From NCBI GenBank assembly GCA_028565635.1, contig JAOXYB010026846.1, positions 1 to 15,652 on the forward strand: a stretch of 15,652 bases of DNA, given 5' to 3'. This DNA is from Phoronis ovalis. Its lineage: Eukaryota; Phoronida; Phoronidae. The notes beneath the pieces were generated by a model. It saw only the letters and a program-made list of their open reading frames with translations. It was not told where the DNA came from and did no database searches. Position numbers and translations under genes: made by a program. Every line of letters begins with the position of its first letter. The first letter of the stretch is position 1. Of the stretch, positions 1 through 12,200 are shown piece after piece.

Positions 1-96
1 GTTTATCTGTTTTTGTAGATTGAATAAAATAATTATACAATTCAGAGGTGTTTTCTGTCTGTGTCCAGCGGAACAATTACCCATGACATTACTTAC

Positions 97-247
97 GTGG
101 AAATGATGAGTTAAGACAACCTAGTGCATCAAATCTCATTGTCAGCTGGTTATTATATTCCAGTGGGTTTAAAGATAAACTTTCGGCATAAATTGGGTTA
201 ATCAGCCAGTTGTACATTAAGGATTGAATATCAGAGTTTCCAGTAAG
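97..247 (-). CDS. Exon 22: F5/8 type C domain, part 4 (last exon in window)
   Basis: 151 bp, phase 0 to phase 1; acceptor TTTATTTGCAG, donor GTAAGT. Encodes LTGNSDI, NWLINPIYAESLSLNPLEY and LTMRFDALGC, the closing F-x-GN, N-x-x-x-x-PI-x-A and L-R-x-E-x-x-GC elements of an F5/8C domain, ending with its last cysteine. Four exons give a complete domain of about 150 residues. The consensus ARYIR is AESLS here. The protein continues past the left edge with LNSSFP and a split codon. Confidence 0.9.
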
Positions 248-3200
248 CTGCAAATAAAATTATAAATGACAAAAAATTATTTTTTATAGCTTTATGTACT
301 CGCTTATACATTTAGTACTTCTGGTTTTAGTACTGCAACATGTGAATTAAAGGTCGAGTAATTTTTTCCATTATTTAGTAACATTTATTAAAACTACAAA
401 CCAATTGCAAGAATAATTGTGTTTGATTCAATAGATGGAATCAAAAATGTAAAAATATAAAATTACTATTCAATGATGCCAAACTTTAAACTTTAAAATG
501 TGCTGCTGAATCTTGTTATAGCCATTCATTTGTTTTTGTTATTGTTTCCAGAAAAGTAACATCTTCATTGCAATTCCACAGAAAAATTGCATTTTAGTTA
601 ATAATAAAAAATATATTATGAAATCTGTTAGAATTTACCATAAATTGCATGCAAATACAATGATACTGCAATGAACGTTCAACTTCAAGTTGCTGAATGC
701 AAATTGATGTGTTTCATCTACTTTAGCTGTTGATTTTAGAGACTAATATATTCTACCTTAGACCCATAGTCAAGCCACTCATAGCCATCGCTGTATCGGA
801 GATTGTAATTTCGCACCCACTGAGCATAATGAAAACTATCGATAACATGACGTCCTGTAAGTACAGCAGTGATAAAAAATTAGTATTCCCCATATTAAGA
901 TAAAAATATAGATAACACAACTTTCAAAATTCAATTCACTTACAAAAAATCTCAGCGTTGAGCTCAATCAATTATAGTGAACTGTCCTGTAATTGCATAC
1001 CTTGGGTTACAATAGCTGTTATGATGTATAATTCATCCAAAGTGACATTTATGTGAGGAGACGTGTCCGTTTGACTTCCAATATTTCCTCGTACCCATCC
1101 AATATATCCAGTGAATAGTCTTATTAAAAGAAACAGAGAGTATTTATTAGTCTGCACGGTTTTGTGAACTGCTTTGGATGCAAATAATAAGTATGTGTTC
1201 AAAATTTTGTGCACGCCTTTTATAGGAGAATATAAATCTCCAAAACATGAAAAATATACTGCAGCTGTATTATTATTTGAATGAACCTGATGTTGCAAGT
1301 TGTCAGTACGTCAATTCTGTTATGTATGCCTAAGATATAGACAAAATATGAGGCTCTAAATTTGGACGATCAAGGTGAACAAACCAAAAGATTATTTGCT
1401 TTAATTAATTCTAGAAATTTATTTTATGTTTTACACGTTCAACATTTTGTTACCAAAAAATTAAGGTTCAAAAATGCACAAGTTGATATATACCTAGCTT
1501 GAATATGAGAATGCGATTCTTGATTACCATAATGACTTGAAGAACTAAAAGCACTGTTTGGTAAAGGGGCCACCAAATAGTCATCGCAGACAGCTAAAAT
1601 ATAAATTCAAGTAATTTTTCAAGCCAACAAGAGAATTGATGAAAATCAAAACTGAATTACCACAAAGTACCAAAAAAGCATTTTTATGACTATACAAGAC
1701 TTAATGCACTTAAAATTTAGCATTCTATATGTGAGTCACAGTTTCAACATTCAGTATTAGTGATTTTAAGATTGTATGCCACCTGATGGAAGCATTTGTA
1801 GATAGCAGAATGATCTGTATATCAGAGGCATGTTGTAGGAATTATCCTGTCAGAAGCAGATCCAGTAGAATACCTCAGATGCAAGAAGTTTTATAACAGC
1901 AGCTACTAAAACAGAACAGTGCCTTCCTCTCTATTGCTAGACATAATAGTACTAGGTGTTTTTCATTGTTTTTAGAACTCACTCTGTGCAAAACATTCTA
2001 CATGAATTGCATATCTTTCCGGTGGTGAAATCCAGTACCATCCAGGAAGGCGAACACCTTGGTCCCACAGCATATCACATGACTCGGCCACCAAAGGATA
2101 AAAATCTGTACATTCAAATGATTTTAGTTACAATTTGGCACTACTAATTAAATATAATTTTAATTAAAGTTTAGCACATTAAAATGTAACAAACTGTGTT
2201 TTACTGATGGATGTGAAGTTATAAATAGATGTTTAACGTGTATACATAATGCTTTTACAATATATGTCACAGCATTAACCATCATGGTATTATAGTCACC
2301 AATACGAGCCCGCATGTCAGTGCTAAGAGTGAATTAATGATCGGTAACATATTTTTCCAGTTTGTTATATCGGTGGGTGAGCCATGGAGATTACTTTTAG
2401 TTAAAAGTGGGTTTGATTTCAACAGATAATTTAGCAGAAGCGTAAACAGGCAATTAAAATAGCTAGCACAAACACAGTTTATTGGACAAGAAAGTATGAA
2501 AAATTCTACAAAATACTTCTTGAAAAGATCATAATGAGCACTTAGCTTACCAACATAATAAACAGTCGAAAGAGTTTGAGATACTTTTCCACAGACATGA
2601 TACAAATTTCCAGGACACCCATCATTACAGTTCGAGTCAGAGCTTTCTTTACTCCAAGAGCTTGGAATAATTTCCTGACAGTAACAATGTTGACCAGACA
2701 CTGCAGCATAATGTTTATCATTCCCACGACAGTATTCAATACATCCAGTAACCGTCATATGTATGTCATTTGAAACTGTTGGGTTACCATCAATTTGATA
2801 ACAACCCTTGTAACCTGTAAACAAAGATACAAATATCATCAGCATTTGATGGGGTAACAATTCTTGCTCTTAATCAAACAAGCACAACTAGGTATTACTA
2901 AATTAGGAATGTATCACCATTCTTATTCTAACAATCAAAATCTATAACGATTGCATACTGTACAGTCTTTATATACCTCGGCAATGCACAGTAACAAAGT
3001 CTGATGACAGCTAATTATAAATGAATATGGTTAATCAGTATCAGCACAGGAATAAATAGTTACCTTTGTTCGCCATATTAGTCAAAATCTTTATACAACT
3101 TTAAAAAGGTAACATTTTTCACAGTTTATGGATAATTGATATTTATTACATGCGTACCTTCATGCCTTTCACAGATATACATATTTTCTTCACTGCAACT

Positions 3201-6200
3201 CTTTCTGTTCCAGCCACTAGTTGTCACTGTTGTGCAAGGAACCCAATCATTTACATTATAAGATGATAAAAAATTATCGATATTTAAAATCCTTCCATCC
3301 ATAGATTCATACTTGTTAGTAAAGTAAGGATCGTATATTCCTGTCCACCAGTGAGTATATGTTAACCATGGTACATGTTGTATACTCTCCCTAATAATGT
3401 CCTCTTCTTCTTGGCTAGTTATTGATACAAGTAGACTGTTTTCATTCAGGCAACCAGTTCTAGCTTCAGATAGTGTCTTTTTTGGCCAGGTGGTAACAAA
3501 TTGATAGCAGTGGCCTTTATAACCAAACCAGTGTTTAGATGGACAGAGAGTTTCATCTGTAATAGCAAATGTCTCAACATTGCAGAACGTAAAATCATGT
3601 AGGAATAAAATGCTGAAAATAAACTGAATTTCATTTTAAAAACAATATCGTTATGTTTGAAAAAACTAGTGATCCAGAGACAGCAATTTTTTCTGATTGG
3701 GCCTTACATCTGTGACATATCATAGTTCTGCAGAATAACAGAGATGCAATTTTGTATGTTAGCTTAAGAAAGTTATTCATAAATAATATTACGATTTTGC
3801 AGGGTATCTGTGTACTAACTAGTCAGAGGATGTCAACTTTCTCATGAGGTTTGAAATCTGATCAATACCCTAAAGCCTGTAAATGCACAAGTACTTAATT
3901 CTGGTGAAATAATGTATAAGATTCAATATACAATCATGTACATGCCTAGGAAGCCACACTCTTGAACAAAAGGAGCATTTCCACCATATCCATCAGTGTC
4001 AATCATGTAGTTATTTTTTCGATATATTCCGTTACTATAGATATCAGCACAGCTCCTTGCCAGTGGCTGTAAAGCTCCTGCAAAATGCCATGTATAAATT
4101 TAAAACATATAAAAAAATTATTTTAAATTAACACATAGTCAATTTTTGGATTTTATCAAAGGCATACAAACACACAGTTAACTACAGAAAAATCTGATTA
4201 TATGAAAAATGTTAGCACAATCCCTAATGAATAATGCATCTAGTGTAATTAATTTTATAAGGTGTCCATAAATTAAGCTGAAAGTCATTTCCAACAAGTA
4301 ATGCAAAGCACAACATTGAAATTTTCCACAAACTTGTAACCAAGGTTCAGGTTTTCATGTAATTGCAAAATGTTTGATTTTTTAGTTTTCTGAAATTCTT
4401 CTCATTGAACAATGCCATGTATGTAAAAGTGCATGCACACTCTTGAAACTATAACATGCTCTAGATAATGCTAGTTATCTTAAGAAACTCAAAAAATCAC
4501 AAACAGTGTCAGCTTGTCTCTAATTTAATACAGTAGCAGGAATAAACCTATGACAAAACATGTTCTTTGAATAGTTTTTGTTCATTTAATTTTTAAAAAA
4601 TATTTAAATACATTTTATTTCTAAATATTAAAAAATGGTAATTATTGGAACTTTTGTTCGAAAATCAAATGAAAATCGTATTATTATAAGTACCTTGTTT
4701 TCTTTTGCACACTACCTCATTGCTATCATTACACGGTTTTTCAATCCATGTTCCACTGGTAGATATTACAGAACATACTAGTCCTTGATTGGGTGTCCCA
4801 GCCCAAGAAGAAAATGATGCCTGACTTGCATCAACCCAGGACCAATCTGAGCTGTAAAGTTTAGTGTATCCTAACCACAAACTGTCTCCCCCGCTGCAAA
4901 TTAAAATGTAAAAAAATCTTTAACTTGTCATAAAAATTACACAAATTTTATTTTTATTCAGATGAGCATCACTTTGTTGCAGCTATGCTAAACCCACATC
5001 ACAATACAATTGTTAATTGGAAACTGTCCACATTTTGTTTGACTGCTATATATATATTATTAATCAGGACATGGTTATTTCATCATAAAAGTTGGCATGG
5101 ACAAAATACTGAACTGGTGCTCCATTTCAGTAACAAGCCTCATGCATACATCCTCCACCAAATAGTGTGAGACAATAATGTGAAACAAATCATTGCTACT
5201 GCAACTCTTCAACCAAATCCCTAAGCAAAAACCTTCATGATAGCTTCTAGTGAGTACTGTCCCAAATCTGCTGCCAACAAATGCATAATATCACACAATC
5301 GGGAGTTACCTTTGTGATGCAAGATAAGTGTTTTCAGTATTATTTTCTATGGAAGCAATGTTACTGTAGATTGCTTGGCGCAGGCATAGGTCGTGTTGAA
5401 GAAAAAAAATATCTTGAACCCCAACATTAGGTAAATAGCAATTTTCTTCTGCACTTGTCCAATTTAGAGGGCAAACAGAACCTGTAATTAAACAGAAACC
5501 AGTCCAATTGAAGAAAAACAAACAGTAGTTTGGTATATGGGAGCGAGAATGAAAAATGGATGGGTGCTTGAGTGGGTAGTTTGGTGGATGGATGCATCAA
5601 TGGATGGACAGATGTATGTATGTATGTATATTGGATGGATACATGGACTGATGGGCAAACATATGGGTAAATGAATAGGAAGAGATATAGGTAGGTGAGT
5701 CTGAATTATAGTTTCATTACTAGAAAGATTGATGGATAGATTAAAAATATTCCATATCTAACTGGTTTTAATCAAGACAATTGAAACCCATAATACAAAA
5801 AAATTAAAAATACTCAAAAGTTTGTATACAAGTTTGAGAAAAGTAGTTTCTTACCAACGAAATAAAGCATCATAGCACTCGAATTACCACATCTTTGATT
5901 CGAATTTAGACTGCATATGCCACTGCAGCTGGAGATAAGTAAGGACTGTAATGATTGCTTTTCATTTTCATTGAGACAGTAGCATTCTTCTCCTGCTGTT
6001 CCTGCGTAAATAGTCTGCTGACCACGGCAAAATTGTCGACAATGTGTTACACTCATGCGATGGTATGCCACATAATGGTTTTGAAAATTTGTTGGAATAG
6101 ACATACAACCAATATATTCTGAAAAGCATATGATGATGAAATAAACACTCTGTTTCACAGTGATGCAACACCAATGGACTGAACTACATACAGTTTACTA

Positions 6201-9200
6201 TGTTTAATACAAACATTAGACTATGTAACAAAACTGTGATACACTGTATCTTGCATGACAGTGATACATAATTATTTATTAGAAATTAATACCCAAGAAA
6301 TTCTGATTAACTGTATACATAGCAACTATATACCCAAAAAACTTATGTTCAATATACATGACAGCTATACATATCAAAAACAATACTTTGTATTGTGACA
6401 TTACACTCAATGGATTTACATGTCATAAACTAAATTGTAAACATATCCTAACTTTACAGCCAATATCAGCTACTTAGTACAATAGTACAATGATAAGTCT
6501 CTTATCAATCATGTAGTATGCAATACATCTAACCACCATATGATAGTATTTCTATAGTCAGGGAATAACAAACATTTCTTACCTAGTAAGTTTTTCTTAC
6601 AAATATAGAATCCATTGCCTGATGACTGTGATATATCTATTGCTTGCTCAAAGCGTTTACTTCGCAACAGTGTCTTGCTGCTTCCAGATGCGGTATTATC
6701 AAAGGTAACATAGGTATCGATCATAGGCTCCCCGCTGAGCCATGTATAGTAAGATGAAGATTCCGGACTTGATGCTCCAATGTGCCATAAATTACTGATG
6801 CTATATGATTTAAGACCTATGCAGGTAATAAAATTAGAATTTTAAATGAGGGTAGTGTCTTTATTGGGGGTTATCACATTTTTTACGAAGATTCATGGAT
6901 AGCGTCATTCAATCAATTTAACATTTGCAGTGAACTATTTGATGTTAGTATGATGCTAGCAAGCTATATTTGCAGCAACTCCATAGATAAACCCGGACAA
7001 GAAGCTGGTAACAATATGGACTACATTCTGTGTTTGAAAGAGCATGCAAAAAACTGCTATAACCAGGATAAAGCTTTGTTACTGTTTCAAAAAAAAACTT
7101 CCATTGCTTGCTGTTGGTATGACAAACAGCATATTATATGGTACTCAGTTATATAATTTATGTCACATATGTATATGGTTAACACTCTCCTGATACTGTT
7201 TGAAAAAGTTGTATATTATAATTATATTAAGCGAATGCTATATTTTTGCTCTTTATAAGTCAAATATAATACACTAACTTATCTCTCCAGTGATAACAAA
7301 CATGGCTTTATTCATCCTCGTCATGCTTTTTTTCCATAATAATTTATATTTTCAAAAGCTCTTGTGAAGGAACAAGTACACAAAATGCTATATAATTCTA
7401 AAAGCAATCTGGCTAACATTATTGAGAAAATTCAACCAAAACTTATCACTGAAACAAATTGAATAATTAATGCAAAGAAGTACAACCGTGATCAAACACA
7501 GTGAAATACCTCTAATGGATGTTACGATGAAGTTCGCCTCCTGTGTTGTAGCTAGAGATGTTAGTGTATCACCTTCATCACTGCAAGCAGTACTGGCAGA
7601 TAGCCAAGTTTTATCTGTGGCCTCAAAAAGATAACAATTTCCTCGCCAACCAATGTAATCGGTTGGACAAGTTGTACCATCTAAAAAAATAGAATCAGAT
7701 ATGTAAATATGACTCCAAGCTCTTTCATACATTTTGCTGCCATGAGATCAGATAAACATTGATAATAATTATGTTACTTATATATTAATGGTGAATATTC
7801 TCTACTAACATATTTAAATTCACAATTTTATCTTTATCCACATTCTGTCTCTCTTACTGAAATTTAAATATCACAAATCTTTGATCTTGCATTATTTTCA
7901 TACTGCCTGACTTTAATTTGCATAAACAACACAAACACAGTATTAGCTATTTCAAAGAAGCTAAAATCTTGTATATTTTCATTGATATCATTTTACATTG
8001 CAATGCCAAGATAATTATACATAATATATATGCTTGGCGCCTTGCCTAAAAAAACAGATTGCACTGATGTACACCTACATGTATCTAAACACATGAATGT
8101 AATTGTCTGATAAAGGTACATAGTACACGAAAAAAATTACAAATAAATTATTGCTTTTCAAAAATGTTTGGGTCGACTTATTTTTGTAGATATTGTTTTA
8201 AATGATGAATGGATAAGGAAAATTATAAAATTAAAATTTTTAAAATTACTTGTTTGTAATTTATCCCATATTCTATGCCTTAGTCAAAATATTGCGTTTT
8301 ATAAGTATAATTCAAGTGATTGAATATTAACTGGAACATGAGAGATTTTATATTTTAAATAACGAAATGTATATAAACCTATTTGGAATTTGCCTCAGCA
8401 TCATCAAACAATGCATTATGGGTAATGATGACTTCTTCCACAGCAATTTTATGGTACAAACAAGAAACAGCATAAATTATATCACATTGTTCTTAAGTGA
8501 ACAACTTTTGTCATTTTATTACTTCTTTAGTTATTATTAGTAAAAGAAAATTAATTTTACTAAAATACATCTAATGGAAAACAAATTAAAAAGATCCGAG
8601 AGCTCAGATTCATATGTTGACAGGTGTTGTAAAGTAAACACTAGGTGATTATAAATTAAATTATTAACTGTATTGACTTGCATCTCACCTAACATAACAC
8701 AGTTTGTGATGTATGGCATTGTAGGGCCATCCGGTCCATCAGGATCTATCATGTAGTCACCATTGCGTCTAATGCCATGGTAGTATAAATCTTCACAGTT
8801 TTGACCCATCACAGGATAATCACCTAAAATGGAAAACAATTTCAATTATTTATAAAATGTAGCAAAGTTTAACCAAACAACAGTATAATGTCAAAACATT
8901 TCTACAATTTAGAAGATGAAAAACTTGGAAGAAATCTATTTCTAAATACACCAGATATTATCGTGATCCAATGATATAAGTGTCATGTTACTGATTCCTA
9001 TAGTGGTGTTATTCTCCATTCATTTTTATCTTCACAAAATGTTTTCACAAGATTTATTCTTTTATCCTAGCAAGACATCTTTTTATTTTTTGTTTATTAT
9101 TTCCTAAAAAATATTGTTTGGCCACATAAGTCACTAAATGTGGTAAAGCATCCATCAAAAATGTCTCTAAATACTTTTTTGCTCAGCGTTTGATTACTTT

Positions 9201-12200
9201 TTATTGATTTCACTTTGATTTCTAAAATTTCTCTGACATCTTTATTATTATACTGACCTATTTTATACATAAATGCATGTGCTGAACTACCACAGGACTG
9301 TTTCTCATTACCAGGGCAATTGGTACTGCAAAGATCTTCATCCTGACTAGAAGTTAATGTATCTACACAAAAGCAACCTTGGGGAATTGCAGCTGCATAA
9401 GCGGTGTTCTGCCCTCGGCAAGTTTCAATACATAAGGTTGCAGTATTATCAACATAATTATCGTACAATTCTGTTCCAGAAGGAATAGTGTAGCATCCCA
9501 TGTATCCAGTAAGCTTCTCACAAATAAAACTACTTGCAGTTGAACAATGCTGGGACAGCCATTTACTTGATGTAATATCTAAATATGCACACTGTCCAAA
9601 ATTACTGTTTGGATGGCCAGAACTCCAAGCTTCAAAATTCCAATACGACCCATCAAACCATGTTAAATTTTCAGCAAAGGTAAATGGGTCGTAAACACCA
9701 ATTGTCCATGTAGAGTATACTTCTAAATATGGTGATGCGGTGATGATAGACACTATTTGATTCAGCTCATCTTGTGTTTCTATAGTAACAAGATTTCCAT
9801 GATAACTTTTACAGTACTCCTTTGCAGCAGATACTGTCTTTGATCCAGTGTGAAGTTTGTAGCAGTGTTCATTCCAATGTATCCATGATGGATCACATAC
9901 ATCACCTGAAACAGGAATAGCATAAGATATAGAAAATCATGCAGTCATCTATGCAAAAATCATATTACCTTAAGCCATCTATATTTGTCTGCACAGCATA
10001 TTTATGTTCATTTGATGTCGTATTTATTATTATATACCAGATGAGTGACAAGCATTTCAAATATAAATTTCACTTCAGTTTAAGCACAATGAGAGGTTTA
10101 CCTGTTACTGATAGAATTTTGTCAGAACAATACATTATCAATATCAAATACTTACTTGATTCACAATGTGATAAGTCTGTATCATTGCCGGGTCCCAGAC
10201 TGTCCCAGTTTATGACATAATCTCCCGTTGGGATATCATTGTGGACTATATCTTCACAGGACTTTGCTGGGTAGAACTCATCTTCAGTGAGAAACAAAAG
10301 AATGATACAATATTACAAAAATGGAGAGGTGGTTTCTTAAGTGCTTTAGAGCCTATATATATATATATATATATATAATTATAAACATTACAACTTTTAA
10401 TAATATATCACGTAAAACAGTTCTACATCTTGTTCTTCTGAAGAGAACATGATAACAAAACCTAAGAGTAATAACAACTAACCATACACCTACTTCAGAT
10501 CCCATTAAACACAAACAAACGATTAAAGAGTTAATTGACACCCCCTCCCCCAATTAAATCACACACCTATTTTGAACACAGAAACAAGACCAGGTCCACC
10601 ACATCTTTGAACACTGTTTCTTGGACAACTGGATGTACAATTGATCATTTTACGAGCTTCTGTTTCATTAAATACAGTATACGGTGTTGCATCATCACAG
10701 ATGCATGTCCTTTCAGAAAGAGCTGCATAGCTTGAATTTCTAAATCGACAAAATTCTATGCAGTACGCAATTGTCATATTATCACTGTCAAACTGAATGG
10801 TGCCAGAAGTACGTTGTGGAAAACAACCAACATAGCCTAGTAAATAAACATAAGAATGTTAGCAAATAAAATTTTACCTTTATTAGTTCTCTGTTAAAAA
10901 TTTAAAATATAGATGAATATTATATATCTAATTATTATATTAAAACCAATGACTAACAAAAACATGACTTATCAAATTAACTTACAAAACAAATCCGCCA
11001 TGAATTGCAACCTCCTTCAGTTACTTCTTCACTCACCAGATGTCGCAAGTAATGATTACATCAAATGAATGATTTCTTTTCATTAAATTGAACTACAGTT
11101 TTACATAATGACTAAAATTATGAGAAAATACATCTTTTTAAAGTTTCTTTGAAATTCTTAATACATGTAAAACCACTGTGCATCTAACAGAAGATTTACC
11201 AAAAAATTAAAAGGTGGATGAGCAAAATTTGCAAAAATTTATAATGTCTATCATTCCATTAGTTACTTTACTTTTACATAACAAATTATTAATTCAATAC
11301 ATTTCAATCACTTTCACTTTCAGCACAGTTTATCCTAATTAATAGGAAACACAGAAAGCACATTATTTTCCTGGTTCTATTTAAAATAGTAATAAACTAA
11401 CCTTCCTGTTTTTTACATATAACTGAAGCACTTGTCGTACAATTTAGCTCCATCCAACTATACGACAGAGTCTTAAACATGGCTGCACACTGCTGAGTAG
11501 AATCATATGGTGCCCCACTAGCAAAATTTGTATATGTGACCAAACTGCCATCTACCCACGTATACCTTGCCACCTGGTGTTGGTCATACAAACCAAGGTG
11601 ATATATGTATTGGTCGTTCAGAGATTTTAGTTCTGCAAGACATTGAGTCTGTTATGCTGGATCAGAATTAATTGAAAATAATCCCTCATAACCTATGAGG
11701 CATTAATGCAGTCAAATTCAGTAGTGTTACAAAAACACATGTACAATTTTGATTTACCTGCCTCCTACAAAAACAATATAATCTTACTATTATGTGCAAC
11801 GTAATGCAACCTGTGGCATTTTATAATGAGGACATTAGTTATGCAGCAAATGCAGTACTTTAATTATTAGTTTGAACTGCAGCGGGAATCTTGGCAAAAT
11901 TTAATCTACATCATTATCATATTATCCCAAAGCGTTCGCATTCTAAAATTTGAATGTTCCCGCTGCGGCTTCCGCATTCTAACTTTTGAATGTTCCCGCT
12001 GCGGTTCAAGCTGATGCAGAAATGCCTTTGCTGCACAACTAATGTCCTCATTACAAAACGAGATGTCACAAGCAAAATACAACTACTCCATAGGGTCGCA
12101 TTTCATTGCAAACAATAATAAAAACATGCCTAAAAGAATAGTAAAAGAGCAAAAAAATTGCTTACTTTGCATGAGCAATTATAAAGCAGTCATCACACAA

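Noticed and set aside
1956-2147. Plus-strand open frame of 63 codons
   Set aside because: It is antisense to the half-fibrinogen exon at 1983-2105, whose module pattern, splice sites and phase explain the sequence.
2978-3011. Splice-bounded 34 bp stretch on the minus strand
   Set aside because: Length is not a multiple of three between phase-1 neighbours, so inclusion would break the frame; no homology.
4078-4693. Expected WSC between CTLD4 and FReD-half 4
   Set aside because: No C-x3-C, C-x-C or CG cysteine patterns in any minus-strand frame of this intron.
6950-7156. Plus-strand open frame of 68 codons
   Set aside because: Inside an intron, no domain, no splice context, ordinary AT-rich composition.
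9939-10220. Plus-strand open frame of 93 codons
   Set aside because: Overlaps the antisense of the half-fibrinogen exon at 10156-10281 and otherwise runs through intron; no domain.
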